Below are positions 15,188-24,294 of a stretch of 64,000 nucleotides of DNA, piece by piece. Within the stretch, counting starts at the first letter, position 1; each line of letters starts with the position of its first letter. The stretch is from NCBI RefSeq assembly GCF_007997135.1, contig NZ_VORU01000001.1, positions 372,001 through 436,000 of the forward strand, read 5' to 3'. This DNA comes from Aequorivita lipolytica (lineage in GTDB: Bacteria; Bacteroidota; Bacteroidia; Flavobacteriales; Flavobacteriaceae). Below the pieces are notes generated by a model. It saw only the letters and a list, made by a program, of their open reading frames with translations. It did no database searches and was not told the DNA's origin. The position numbers were made by a program, and so were the translations under genes.

Positions 15188-16726
15188 ATGAAGTCGATAT
15201 TTACTCTATTCGCAATTTTCGCGGTAACATTAGTACAAGCCCAATGGACAAATGATACCGATGTAAACACACTTGTAGGTGAGTCTGGAGAGCTAGACGT
15301 ACAGTCACGTGGCACATCTGACGGACAAACTTATGTTGTATATTGGAAAAATGTATCAGCACCGGTTAATATTGAATTGCGAATACAAGTTATGGATGCT
15401 GATGGCAACCAAACACTTGGTAGCGATGGTATTCTGGTAAGTGATTTATTACCAATGAGTACTTTTACTGTAATAATGACTACTACCGTAGATAATAACG
15501 ACAATCTTTATATAGGTGCTAATGGAGTTCAGGTTGGGAGCGGAAATATTGTAACAGTTTTACCGCTTTCTTCAGGTGGAGCCATTGTTAGTTGGCTTAC
15601 TGGAAGTGGTGCAGTTATGCAAAAACTTGATGCCAATGGTAGCCCAGTCTGGCCAGCCACCCAACCACTTACAACTGGTGCTGGACTTGCAGCACCAGGA
15701 AATTTCTTTGAAGTTTCTGGTGGAGAATACGTTGCTGTTTTCCATAAAGTTCTAAGTGGTATAAGCTCATTTTTATATGCTCAGAGGTTCGATGTAGATG
15801 GAAACCCAGTATGGGCAAATGCAGTGCAAATTGCAGACAGAGCAATTGCATTTAACCGCTCATATACAGGTTTACAAGACGGTGATGTAGTTTATATGGG
15901 TTATTCGGCTTCCGCTGGAACACGTTTTGACTCTTATTTACAACGTATAAACCCAGATGGATCATTGCCTTGGGGTGTTAATGGTGCCGATTTTGACACC
16001 AATGAAACTGATTACGAAATGGATACCAAAATTGCATTCCAAACTGGTTCACAAAACATTTGGGCCGTTGCAACTTATTCAAATACAAGCCAAGGGGAAC
16101 ACGGAGAATATGTTCAAAAGTTTGATAAAGATACTGGAGCACGCGCATTTACCAATAATGCAAAAGAACTATTTCCAATCGGTTCTGAAAAAATTCATGC
16201 TGGAAGTCTTCAACTAAGAAACAATAGTCCTTTGTTTATTATTAAGGATGGTTTAGATAATGGTGTTTCACCCGTAACGCTACATTCAGTTTATCTTGAT
16301 GAAAACGGTGATTTTTCTTGGCCGGAAGAAACACGGCCTGTTGCTACATTTTCAGCCTCAAAAAGTAGAATTGGATTTACTAAGCAAGCTGCCACGCAAA
16401 GTGTAGCCGTTTTTTCTGAAGACAAGGGTGATGGCCAAAAAATCTACGCGCAAAATGTGATTGATGAAACGGCAGGAGTTGAGAATTTCTCAAATGTAAC
16501 TATATTCTTAACCAACCCTGTAAAAGAAGAAATGTTTATTAGTAGCGATTCCCCGATTGAAGAAGTTTCAATTTTCAATGTTTTAGGACAGCAAATATTC
16601 GCCTCCAAATACAATGACGAAAGTTCAATTAACATAAATACCCAACATTGGAATAAAGGGATTTATTTTATGAATGTCTCTACTAATACAGGAATTAAAA
16701 CTGGCATAAAACTAGTTAAACACTAA
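15188..16726 (+). CDS. Secreted protein with type IX secretion sorting domain
   Basis: The 512-residue protein starts with a signal peptide (MKSIFTLFAIFAVTLVQAQ, cleavage near 19) and ends with a type A T9SS C-terminal domain of about 75 residues (SSDSPIEEVSIFNVLGQQIF ... KGIYFMNVSTN ... KLVKH). The middle is beta-rich and repeats the motif of a residue string LDANGSPVWPATQ / VDGNPVWANAVQ / NPDGSLPWGVNG, suggesting a repeated blade or strand module of about 70-80 residues. It is exported and probably attached to the cell surface or released. No enzyme motif was recognised. It is followed by a broken DUF4136 fragment on the other strand. Confidence 0.8.
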   Translation: MKSIFTLFAIFAVTLVQAQWTNDTDVNTLVGESGELDVQSRGTSDGQTYVVYWKNVSAPVNIELRIQVMDADGNQTLGSDGILVSDLLPMSTFTVIMTTTVDNNDNLYIGANGVQVGSGNIVTVLPLSSGGAIVSWLTGSGAVMQKLDANGSPVWPATQPLTTGAGLAAPGNFFEVSGGEYVAVFHKVLSGISSFLYAQRFDVDGNPVWANAVQIADRAIAFNRSYTGLQDGDVVYMGYSASAGTRFDSYLQRINPDGSLPWGVNGADFDTNETDYEMDTKIAFQTGSQNIWAVATYSNTSQGEHGEYVQKFDKDTGARAFTNNAKELFPIGSEKIHAGSLQLRNNSPLFIIKDGLDNGVSPVTLHSVYLDENGDFSWPEETRPVATFSASKSRIGFTKQAATQSVAVFSEDKGDGQKIYAQNVIDETAGVENFSNVTIFLTNPVKEEMFISSDSPIEEVSIFNVLGQQIFASKYNDESSININTQHWNKGIYFMNVSTNTGIKTGIKLVKH

Positions 16727-16760
16727 GTCTGCAATATTTTTATTTGCAAGTAAGTTCTTA

Positions 16761-16895
16761 TTATTTCTTAGTCCCCGGCGGATATTCTGCAAGAATTTTC
16801 ATCACTATTTCACGGATGCGTTCTTCTTTTCGTTCCCTATTTTGTGTAACTAAATGTGCACATCCATTACCTTGCCATACACGATTATTTGTGCT
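16761..16895 (-). pseudogene. DUF4136 gene fragment, truncated copy of the gene at 21355-21894
   Basis: Read on the minus strand, the frame encodes NNRVWQGNG, then RKEERIREIVMKILAEYPPG and a TAA at 16761. This matches the last 45 or so residues of the lipoprotein at 21355-21894 (NNLVWQGMG ... KKEERIREIVMKILAEYPPG). Over 30 bases around 16794-16828 are identical between the copies. No start or signal peptide remains. It is a duplicated remnant 4.5 kb from its parent. Confidence 0.85.
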
Positions 16896-16904
16896 TCAAA
16901 TAAA

Positions 16905-17552
16905 TTATAAATAATCCAAGTATTTATTCTCATTTACAAAACCAACAAGCCTGGCTGTATTATTTACATTTAGTTTTGAGTAGAGATTTTTTCTATGGCT
17001 ATCAACCGTATCAATACTTATAAAAAGCTTTTCAGCTATGTGACTATTTGTTAATCCTTCAACAATCAAAACTAGTATTTCTTTTTCCCGCTTCGTAATT
17101 TTCGGTAATTTTTTCTGCAGATTTAGCTCATAATTCAGTGCTTCTTGCGCTTCTGGGGATATATATTTTTGTCCAGAATGCACAACTTCTATGGCTTTCA
17201 AAATTTCAAATTTAGATGCATTTTTAAGCAAGTAACCTTTTGCACCGCTTTCAATCATTTTCCGAACGTAAGTGCCTTGTGTAAATGTGCTTAGGGCAAT
17301 AATGTTTAGTGTGGGATATTTTTTTAACAGTAAAGCGGTGAGGTCAATGCCACTTAAATCGGGCAAGTTTATATCCATAAAAACAATATCGGCAGTTTGT
17401 GTAATGAAAAATTGTTCGCAAAGTTTGGCATTTGTTGCGGTGCCAACAATTTTAACTGTAGTTTGGTCTTCCAGTAAAGATTGTATTCCTTCAATAATCA
17501 TTTGATGGTCATCAACTATTAAAAGTTTTATTGGATTACACATGTAGTTCAA
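16905..17552 (-). CDS. LuxR/NarL-family response regulator
   Basis: This 215-residue regulator has an N-terminal receiver domain (about 7-125) with DDHQMI, the phosphorylated aspartate in DIVFMDINLPDLSG, a Thr/Ser in ALSTF and the lysine in KGYLLKNAS. The C-terminal LuxR-type helix-turn-helix (about 150-210) has TKREKEILVLIVEGLTNSHIA and IDTVDSHRKNLYSKL. It overlaps the kinase gene 17536-19473 by 17 bases and is translated after it, so the pair forms a two-component system. Targets are unknown; the T9SS genes on either side are candidates by position only. Confidence 0.9.
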   Translation of the reverse strand: MNYMCNPIKLLIVDDHQMIIEGIQSLLEDQTTVKIVGTATNAKLCEQFFITQTADIVFMDINLPDLSGIDLTALLLKKYPTLNIIALSTFTQGTYVRKMIESGAKGYLLKNASKFEILKAIEVVHSGQKYISPEAQEALNYELNLQKKLPKITKREKEILVLIVEGLTNSHIAEKLFISIDTVDSHRKNLYSKLNVNNTARLVGFVNENKYLDYL

Positions 17553-19473
17553 TGTTTACTGAAGTTCCATTGTTTAGTGATGTTTCGGTATCTATAATAC
17601 CGTTAAGATAATGAACGCGATATGCAATGTTGTCTAAACCACTTCCTTCTTTGTTTTCAAGAGTGCTTTTATCATAGCCAATACCATTGTCTTCAACCGT
17701 TATGGAAGTTTTGCTTTCTGATAAAGCCAACTGTACAATTATTTCTGAAGCTTTTGAGTGCTTTACAGCATTGTTTGTTAGTTCTTGAATAATTCGATAT
17801 ACAAATACTTCAGCGGTATTTTTTAGTTTTCTGTTAACGCCTATTTTCTGATAGTTAACAGTGATCTTAGATGAAGACTGTATGCCATTACAATAATCGC
17901 GAAGGGCTTCATTGAGGCCAAATTTCACAAGTGCTTCTGGCATAAGGTTTTGTGCTACTTTTCGTAAATCTACGATAGTATTGTCTAGCATATTCAATGA
18001 TTTATCAAACTGAACAGCATTTTCTGGGGTAAGTATTAGGTTTTCTTTCATGTTTATAAAGGATAGTTTTGTGCCAGAGAGCAAACCGCCCAAGCCATCG
18101 TGAAGATCTTTTGCAATGCGGCCTCGTTCTTCTTCTTGGCCTTTTAGCATGGCATCTACGGTAAGAAGTTGTTTGTCTTTTTCGAGCTCAGCTATTTTCA
18201 GGCTTTGTACTTTCCGTTTGTTTTTAAAATTCCAATAGATTAAAAAGGCGATGAGCAATAAAGCTATCGATGAACCAATAAGGATTTTATTAAGATTTGC
18301 TTTTTTTTCGTTTTCTGTTTTTAGCTCGAATACTTCTTTTTCAGACATTAATTTAGCGATCTCGTTTTTGTTTTCTTGTGAAAATACCGAGTCGTTCATT
18401 TTTGTTGCTATTACTAAATTTTCATAGGCATTTTTATGATCCCCTTTTAATCCTTGCAGTTTAGATAGGTAAAGTGTAATATCGCCAACCGCTTGGATGT
18501 TATTGCTTTTTTTTGAAATATTTAAAGCTCTTAAATAAAATGATTCGGCATCATTAAATAATCCAATTTTAGTTTTAGGAACTATCGGGTTTTTAATGTT
18601 TTTTAAAAGCGAATCATTTGTTGCCACGATTACATATAAATCACCCAAATACGATAAACAATAGGCAGTTGTTGTTCTTTCCGGTGCTACTTCATCTAAA
18701 AGAGCTTTAGCTTCAAGTTTAAGATCAATACTTTTTAATGGATCTGATTCATAATATATATCTGATTGTTCATTTAAAGTACCCGCTAAATAGAATTTCT
18801 CGTCTAATTTTTTAAACGAGGTTGCTGCTTTACTTAAATAAGTATCAGCTTTTTTAAAGTCTTTTAAAAACCTATAAATAACTCCAGTCATCATTGAATT
18901 GTGTGCAGTAAGTACTTCTGGAGTACTTTTAGTTGTATACTTTTCTGCCAATAAATTATATTTCAGTCCATTTTGATAATTACCCTGGGCAACAGCTACC
19001 ATGGACAATCCAGAATATGCTTTTGCTGTGGTTACTGAATCATTTTCCTTTGTTATTTCAACCGCCTTTAAATAGTGTTTTGTGGCTTCTACATGACTGG
19101 ATTTTCTAGAATAATACCTGCCTAAACTGATATAATTTTTCGCAAGTTCTAATGTATTATTTAGCCTATTATTTATTTTTAAGGCTTCAGTTAACGTGGC
19201 TATAGCATGGTCTTGATCTACATATTTGCTTTCAACATCCGCTTTTGCTAAAAGTGCACCTGCCAGAATCTGGTCGTCCTTAAAGGAATGGGCAATCTTC
19301 ATCATTTCTTCAACCAGAACGAGTACAGAATCTTTATTGCTTGTTTGAATTTTGCTTATTTCATCACGCATTTCTTGAAATTGCGCTTCAGTCATTTTGG
19401 GTTTCGTTTGCTGCGAAAAGCCAATGAAAATCCCAAAAGAATAAACAATGCAGAGTGTTAGTAGTTGTCTCAT
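17536..19473 (-). CDS. TPR-containing sensor histidine kinase (HisKA_3 type)
   Basis: The 645-residue protein has a signal peptide (1-20), a long exported region of tetratricopeptide repeats (about 50-370, e.g. ATKHYLKAVEITKENDS), a membrane segment (IGSSIALLLIAFLIYW), a short coiled linker and a HisKA_3 phosphoacceptor box EERGRIAKDLHDGLGG. The HATPase domain ends the protein (N-box ELTNNAVKHSKAS, G-box VEDNGIGYD and GSGLDNI). This architecture senses periplasmic signals through the TPR region and pairs with the LuxR regulator translated from the overlapping downstream gene. The gene is divergent from the T9SS gene at 19625. Confidence 0.9.
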   Translation of the reverse strand: MRQLLTLCIVYSFGIFIGFSQQTKPKMTEAQFQEMRDEISKIQTSNKDSVLVLVEEMMKIAHSFKDDQILAGALLAKADVESKYVDQDHAIATLTEALKINNRLNNTLELAKNYISLGRYYSRKSSHVEATKHYLKAVEITKENDSVTTAKAYSGLSMVAVAQGNYQNGLKYNLLAEKYTTKSTPEVLTAHNSMMTGVIYRFLKDFKKADTYLSKAATSFKKLDEKFYLAGTLNEQSDIYYESDPLKSIDLKLEAKALLDEVAPERTTTAYCLSYLGDLYVIVATNDSLLKNIKNPIVPKTKIGLFNDAESFYLRALNISKKSNNIQAVGDITLYLSKLQGLKGDHKNAYENLVIATKMNDSVFSQENKNEIAKLMSEKEVFELKTENEKKANLNKILIGSSIALLLIAFLIYWNFKNKRKVQSLKIAELEKDKQLLTVDAMLKGQEEERGRIAKDLHDGLGGLLSGTKLSFINMKENLILTPENAVQFDKSLNMLDNTIVDLRKVAQNLMPEALVKFGLNEALRDYCNGIQSSSKITVNYQKIGVNRKLKNTAEVFVYRIIQELTNNAVKHSKASEIIVQLALSESKTSITVEDNGIGYDKSTLENKEGSGLDNIAYRVHYLNGIIDTETSLNNGTSVNIELHV

Positions 19474-19624
19474 ATTCTAAAGTTTTACTGAAATAAATGT
19501 AGGCAAAGATTTGCGATTATTTTTCAATTATTCTATCAGTAATCTAAAAATCACCCTTTTACGTGAGATAAAAATGTAGCGATAAACTGACCTTTGGAAT
19601 GTATTAACCATAAAAAATTTAATT

Positions 19625-20119
19625 ATGAAAAAAGCATCCTTTTTAGTAGTTATTGCAATACTAGCAATAAGCATGACACAGGCGCAGAGTTTGAGTCAAG
19701 TAGTAATAGCAAGTTCTGGAGCAACCATTAGTGGAGCGTCCAACACATTAAGCTTTACCGCTGGAGAAGCCGCTATTGGAAAAATCTCCAACGGCCCAAC
19801 CTTGGGCCAAGGCTTTTGGCTGGGCGCCATTGAAGCAGTGGTATTGAGCAATGAAGACTTCACCCTTGAAGCACAAATGACGGTATATCCAAATCCGGTT
19901 ACAGATCACCTTAATATCAAATTTAAAGATATGGCTGGAGAAGTTTTTGGTATATCGGTTTATGACGTTACTGGTAAGCAGGTTTATAAAAAAGAATTTA
20001 CAAATAGCGCTTCCAATGAAACCATAGAATTTAGTGGGTTTAGTAGTGGCTTGTATATTTTGAATATATCGCAAAACGCTACCAAAAAATCAAAATCATT
20101 TAAAATAATCAAGCACTAA
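19625..20119 (+). CDS. Small secreted protein with T9SS type A sorting domain
   Basis: A 164-residue protein with a signal peptide (MKKASFLVVIAILAISMTQA), a central short beta region with SFTAGEAAIGKISNGPTLGQGFW that recurs in many flavobacterial T9SS proteins, and a sorting domain from about residue 88 (VYPNPVTDHLNIKF ... GLYILNIS ... KSFKIIKH). Most of it is export and sorting signal, so it may be an adaptor or a very small surface protein. It precedes the next exported protein by 27 bases on the same strand and is probably co-transcribed. Confidence 0.82.
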   Translation: MKKASFLVVIAILAISMTQAQSLSQVVIASSGATISGASNTLSFTAGEAAIGKISNGPTLGQGFWLGAIEAVVLSNEDFTLEAQMTVYPNPVTDHLNIKFKDMAGEVFGISVYDVTGKQVYKKEFTNSASNETIEFSGFSSGLYILNISQNATKKSKSFKIIKH

Positions 20120-20146
20120 AAATTTCAACTTATAAATTTTACAATT

Positions 20147-21103
20147 ATGAAAACAATAAAAACAAGTATCGCTATTGCAATATCCGTACTAACATTTTCA
20201 GGAATGGTTGCGCAAAATAAAAATGAAGAAGGAGTAGCAACTACAGTTACTGCAAACAGGTCTGCCGCTGCTGAGCTTATAAACTATCAAGCAGTTGCAA
20301 GAAATGCTGGGGGAGCCCTTATGACGAATGCCGCCATAACTATAGATTTTGAAATAAGAAATGGTGCAGGAGGATCAGCCGTTTTCAATGAAACCCAAAG
20401 CCTTACTACAGATGCCAACGGCGTGTTTTCAGCACAAATTGGTGCGGTCACCTCACTTGAAGGAGTAAACTGGGCAGGTTTAGACCCATGGTTACAGGTT
20501 AAACTTAACGGAACCAATGTAGGTGAAACCCAAATGGCGAGTGTGCCCGGTGCTTTGTACAGTAAAAACAGTGGTTCTGTAATGATTTATGGATCAGGAT
20601 CATCAAACGCCAATAAAATGATAATTCAGCATTCTCCTGCACTTCCTAACTGGGGCATTGAGTATGACGATGTTCAAGATAAAATAGGATTTTTAAATAA
20701 TGGATTTAGGCAACTAAGCATCAATTTAAATGACGGAACTTTGCAAACTTATGGACACTTAGGTGTGTTTCAGACCACAACTACACCAGCATTAAACAGA
20801 ATTTATGGAAATTCTGTGCCTGTTGCCTTTGGGAAAATAGCTACGGGTGGATCTATTGTATCCGGTTATGGAATAACTTCAGTAACTAGAACAGGAACAG
20901 GTATTTATTTAGTGACTTTAGATATTTCAGCAGCTACAAGTGATGCTTTAATTCCTTTAATAACTCCCAATACAGCTTCTGGAGCTGGAGAAATAACTGG
21001 TTTCAATCAAGTTTCTGCAAATAGTTTTGAAGCGAAAATATTTAATGAGAATGGAGCAGCAAAGGACTCTGCCTTTAGTGTCGTAATTTTTGCTAATCAG
21101 TAA
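20147..21103 (+). CDS. Exported protein of unknown function
   Basis: 318 residues with an N-terminal signal peptide (about 1-22). The segment INYQAVARNAGGALMTNAAI followed by VNWAGLDPWLQVKLNG resembles the N-terminal beta-sandwich found in Bacteroidetes proteins annotated as tail-fibre-like or collagen-like surface proteins. The C-terminal half (from about 150) is beta-rich with a GITSVTRTGTGIYLVTL segment. No T9SS sorting domain is apparent. It sits 27 bases after the small T9SS protein, suggesting a joint surface role. No enzymatic motif seen. Confidence 0.7.
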   Translation: MKTIKTSIAIAISVLTFSGMVAQNKNEEGVATTVTANRSAAAELINYQAVARNAGGALMTNAAITIDFEIRNGAGGSAVFNETQSLTTDANGVFSAQIGAVTSLEGVNWAGLDPWLQVKLNGTNVGETQMASVPGALYSKNSGSVMIYGSGSSNANKMIIQHSPALPNWGIEYDDVQDKIGFLNNGFRQLSINLNDGTLQTYGHLGVFQTTTTPALNRIYGNSVPVAFGKIATGGSIVSGYGITSVTRTGTGIYLVTLDISAATSDALIPLITPNTASGAGEITGFNQVSANSFEAKIFNENGAAKDSAFSVVIFANQ

Positions 21104-21312
21104 TATATCCAAGTCCTACATCCAAACATATTCAGCCTTTGAGGAGGGGTTTTATATAGAGATATAGTTTTTTTCAGCGTATGCCGTAAGGTGTGCAGAA
21201 AAGGTTTCGGGAATTTATTTTTCTGAAATTTTTTTTTTGTGATACTTCTTTTTAATTGTTTAGGACTTCTATTTTGGTTCTTATTTTTTCATAGTCGCAA
21301 ACGATTAAAGAC

Positions 21313-21348
21313 AAAAGGCTTTTACAGATCTACCATAAAAGCCTTTTT
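21313..21348. terminator. Bidirectional intrinsic terminator
   Basis: AAAAGGCTTTTA (21313-21324) pairs perfectly with TAAAAGCCTTTT (21336-21347) around an 11-base loop, with a T run on one side and an A run on the other. It separates the + strand genes ending at 21103 from the minus-strand DUF4136 gene that stops at 21355, so it can serve both. Confidence 0.75.
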
Positions 21349-21354
21349 AAAAAA

Positions 21355-21894
21355 TTATTTCTTGTTCACGCCTGGCGGATATTCCGCTAAAATTTTCATC
21401 ACTATTTCACGGATGCGTTCTTCCTTTTTCTCCATACTACTAGTCACCAAGTCTGCGCTACCCATACCTTGCCAAACAAGATTGTTGGTTTTTGCGTCAA
21501 TTAAATCTATGTAAAGCGTGCCTTCAGTGGAACGAGAAATATTGCTACCGCCATAATAGCCGCCGTAATACCAAGGATTCCAGCCCCAGCCCATTCCAAA
21601 ATTATTGTTGTAAACATCAAGGCGCTCACGTTCTTTGGTGAAAATGCTAACAAGCAAATCTGGGGTCTCTGATTTTGCCATTCCTTTAATGGAAAGATTT
21701 TCCTCAATTGCGCGGAGAATACGTTTTTTGTCAAGGTCGCTGATTTCAGCTTTGTCTATTCCCGGCTTGAAAAATGCGAATGATTTGTACTGATTAAAAT
21801 TTACTTCTTTATCGAAATCTGTCGCCACACGAACAGTGGAGCAGGATGCGAATACAAAAAGCAATAATAGTGGTAAAAATTTAAGTGCTTTCAT
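21355..21894 (-). CDS. DUF4136 lipoprotein
   Basis: A 179-residue lipoprotein: signal sequence MKALKFLPLLLLFVFASC with the lipobox cysteine at 18, then the DUF4136 domain (VATDFDKEVNFNQYKSFAFF at the start; LYIDLIDAKTNNLVWQGMG and the final RIREIVMKILAEYPPG). A Trp/Gly/Tyr-rich loop (GMGWGWNPWYYGGYYGG) lies near residues 97-115. The family is attached to the outer membrane and its function is unknown. A 3-prime fragment of a second copy lies at 16761-16895. A 131-base gap holding an inverted repeat separates it from hutU upstream. Confidence 0.88.
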   Translation of the reverse strand: MKALKFLPLLLLFVFASCSTVRVATDFDKEVNFNQYKSFAFFKPGIDKAEISDLDKKRILRAIEENLSIKGMAKSETPDLLVSIFTKERERLDVYNNNFGMGWGWNPWYYGGYYGGSNISRSTEGTLYIDLIDAKTNNLVWQGMGSADLVTSSMEKKEERIREIVMKILAEYPPGVNKK

Positions 21895-21908
21895 AATTTT
21901 GTTTTTTT

Positions 21909-22012
21909 ACCACGAATACACGTATATTTTTTAAGTTCTCAAACCTTTAGTAGGTTTCTCACAATAGCCATCGAGAGCATTCTTCCTTAAATTTTATTCG
22001 TGTATTCGTGGT
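21909..22012. repeat. Inverted repeat between hutU and the DUF4136 gene
   Basis: ACCACGAATACACG (21909-21922) is mirrored exactly by CGTGTATTCGTGGT (21999-22012), 14 of 14. The 76-base loop contains a smaller hairpin (AAACCT ... AGGTTT). No ORF is enclosed. The arm word is close to the CGTGGTTCGTGGTTC word between E2 and E1. Confidence 0.75.
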
Positions 22013-22025
22013 TGTTTCTTTTCTT

Positions 22026-24008
22026 TTAAGTGAATAATTTATCATCAACGAAATTAGGAAGCGTAACCTTTAAACTCGGATTGTTTTCCATCGCACGTTT
22101 TATTGCGAAAACAGCTTCTTCATTCCGTGCCCAACTGCGCCGTGCAATTCCATTATTTACATCCCAGAAAAGCATATTTTCCAAGCGTCGTTGCGCATCA
22201 TCACTTCCATCAAGAACCATTCCGAAACCGCCATTTATCACTTCTCCCCAACCAACGCCACCGCCGTTGTGAATGCTAACCCAAGTAGCGCCGCGAAAGC
22301 TATCGCCAATTACGTTTTGTATGGCCATATCTGCGGTAAATCTGCTGCCGTCATAAATATTTGAGGTTTCGCGATAAGGTGAATCGGTACCCGAAACATC
22401 GTGATGGTCGCGCCCCAAAATTATAGTGCTAATTTTCCCTTCGGAAATGGCTTTGTTGAAAGCTGAAGCAATCTGCACACGCCCGTCTGCATCAGCATAA
22501 AGTATGCGCGCTTGCGAACCAACCACCAACTTATTTTCCTGAGCACCTTTTATCCACGTTATATTATCCTGCATTTGTTGCCGGATTTCCACAGGTGATT
22601 TTTTCATTAATTCTTCCAAAACTTCAGAAGCTATTTCATCCGTTTTTTGAAGATCTTCCGGTTTGCCTGAAGCACAAACCCAGCGGAAAGGCCCGAAACC
22701 GTAATCAAAACACATTGGGCCCATTATATCTTGTACGTATGAAGGATATCTGAATTCTTTGTTTTTATCTTCTGAAAGTACATCCGCACCGGCACGCGAA
22801 GCTTCCAATAGGAAAGCATTGCCGTAATCGAAAAAGTATGTGCCTTTTGCGGTGTGTTTGTTGATTGCTTCTACTTGGCGACGCAAACTTTTCTGAACTT
22901 CTTTTTTAAACTGTTCTGGGTTATTGGCCATCATTTCATTGGCTTCTTCATAAGTCAAGCCAACGGGATAGTAACCGCCAGCCCACGGATTGTGTAAGGA
23001 AGTTTGATCGCTACCCAAATCAATGTGAATATTATCTTCAGCAAATTTTTCCCAAACTTCAACTATATTTCCATCGTATGCGATAGAAACGGTTTCTTTA
23101 TTTGCCGTTGCTTCTTTCACACGTTTTGAAAGGGCGTTCAAATCTGAAATCACTTCATCAACCCAACCTTGGCTATGTCTAGTTTCAGTAGCTTTTTTGT
23201 TCACTTCGGCGCAAACTGTTACACATCCAGCAATGTTTCCAGCTTTTGGTTGTGCACCGCTCATTCCGCCGAGACCGGAGGTTAGGAACAAACCGCCTTT
23301 TGTCTCTTTTTTAATTTTTCTGAAACCATTCAAAACAGTAATCGTAGTTCCATGAACAATTCCCTGCGGACCAATGTACATATAGCTTCCCGCTGTCATT
23401 TGACCGTATTGGGTTACGCCAAGTGCGTTGAATTTTTCCCAATCATCTGGTTTTGAATAATTCGGAATCATCATTCCATTGGTGACCACAACTCGTGGAG
23501 CATCTTTATGTGAAGGAAATAAACCCATAGGATGCCCAGAATACACTGCGAGAGTCTGCTCGTCAGTCATTTCCGAAAGATATTTCATCGTTAAAAGATA
23601 CTGCGCCCAATTTTGAAAAACCGCGCCGTTGCCTCCATAAGTTATCAATTCGTGAGGATGTTGTGCTACGGCATAATCCAAGTTGTTTTGGATCATTAAC
23701 ATTATTGCTTTTGCCTGCTGAGATTTCCCTGGGTATTCATCAACGGGACGGGCATATATTTTATAATCGGGACGGAAGCGATACATATAAATCCGACCAT
23801 ATTTTTCAAGTTCTTCGCGAAACTCGGGTAGAAGTGTGGCGTGGTGTTTTGGCTCAAAATAGCGAAGCGCATTGCGAAGTGCCAATTCCTTTTCTTCTTT
23901 AGTAAGAATATCTTTGCGTTTTGGCGCGTGATTTATGGATGTATCGTAAGGCTTCTTTTCAGGTAAAAGGGAAGGAATGCCTTGTTGTATTGCTTCTTTA
24001 AAAGTCAT
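22026..24008 (-). CDS. hutU: Urocanate hydratase
   Basis: 660 residues, the long form found in Bacteroidetes. Urocanase signatures include GGNGAVFQNWAQYLLTM, TNGMMIPNYS, YGQMTAGSYMYIGPQGIVHG and the NAD-proximal GGLGGMSGAQPKA. It converts urocanate to imidazolonepropionate in histidine degradation using tightly bound NAD. No other hut gene lies in the window. It follows the small DUF5522 gene by 15 bases on the minus strand, so the two are probably one transcript. ATG at 24008 leaves a normal family N-terminus. Confidence 0.95.
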   Translation of the reverse strand: MTFKEAIQQGIPSLLPEKKPYDTSINHAPKRKDILTKEEKELALRNALRYFEPKHHATLLPEFREELEKYGRIYMYRFRPDYKIYARPVDEYPGKSQQAKAIMLMIQNNLDYAVAQHPHELITYGGNGAVFQNWAQYLLTMKYLSEMTDEQTLAVYSGHPMGLFPSHKDAPRVVVTNGMMIPNYSKPDDWEKFNALGVTQYGQMTAGSYMYIGPQGIVHGTTITVLNGFRKIKKETKGGLFLTSGLGGMSGAQPKAGNIAGCVTVCAEVNKKATETRHSQGWVDEVISDLNALSKRVKEATANKETVSIAYDGNIVEVWEKFAEDNIHIDLGSDQTSLHNPWAGGYYPVGLTYEEANEMMANNPEQFKKEVQKSLRRQVEAINKHTAKGTYFFDYGNAFLLEASRAGADVLSEDKNKEFRYPSYVQDIMGPMCFDYGFGPFRWVCASGKPEDLQKTDEIASEVLEELMKKSPVEIRQQMQDNITWIKGAQENKLVVGSQARILYADADGRVQIASAFNKAISEGKISTIILGRDHHDVSGTDSPYRETSNIYDGSRFTADMAIQNVIGDSFRGATWVSIHNGGGVGWGEVINGGFGMVLDGSDDAQRRLENMLFWDVNNGIARRSWARNEEAVFAIKRAMENNPSLKVTLPNFVDDKLFT

Positions 24009-24023
24009 TTTTTAAAAGTATTT

Positions 24024-24194
24024 TTATTCATGCTTTCCAGTTTTCTTATCAAATCCATACGGACAGTGCCTGCAACCACTTTCGCAACAATAGCCACGCT
24101 TTAAATGGTATTGCTCTGTGAAGCATTTATAACCTTCGGGCGTTATGTAATAATCGCCTTCTTCAATGATTGTATTTTTCTTTGGAAATAGCAT
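24024..24194 (-). CDS. DUF5522 small cysteine-rich protein
   Basis: A 56-residue minus-strand frame from ATG 24194 to TAA at 24024. It contains EGDYYITPEGYKCFTEQYHLK followed by RGYCCESGCRHCPYGF, the cysteine pattern of DUF5522 proteins common in Bacteroidetes. Four of the cysteines could bind a metal. Function is unknown. It lies 15 bases upstream of hutU on the same strand and divergent from era, whose promoter occupies the gap. Confidence 0.85.
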   Translation of the reverse strand: MLFPKKNTIIEEGDYYITPEGYKCFTEQYHLKRGYCCESGCRHCPYGFDKKTGKHE

Positions 24195-24267
24195 TATACA
24201 AAAGTAAGGATTTCAATGCTGAAAGTTTTAAAATTGAACCAAATCCAATGTTTTAAGATTTAAGCTT

Positions 24268-24275
24268 TAAATTTG
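24268..24275 (+). promoter_or_regulatory. era promoter, -7 box
   Basis: TAAATTTG matches the Bacteroidetes -7 consensus TAnnTTTG and lies 19 bases before the era ATG at 24295. Confidence 0.55.
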
Positions 24276-24294
24276 CAAAACCAATTCTAAGGAA

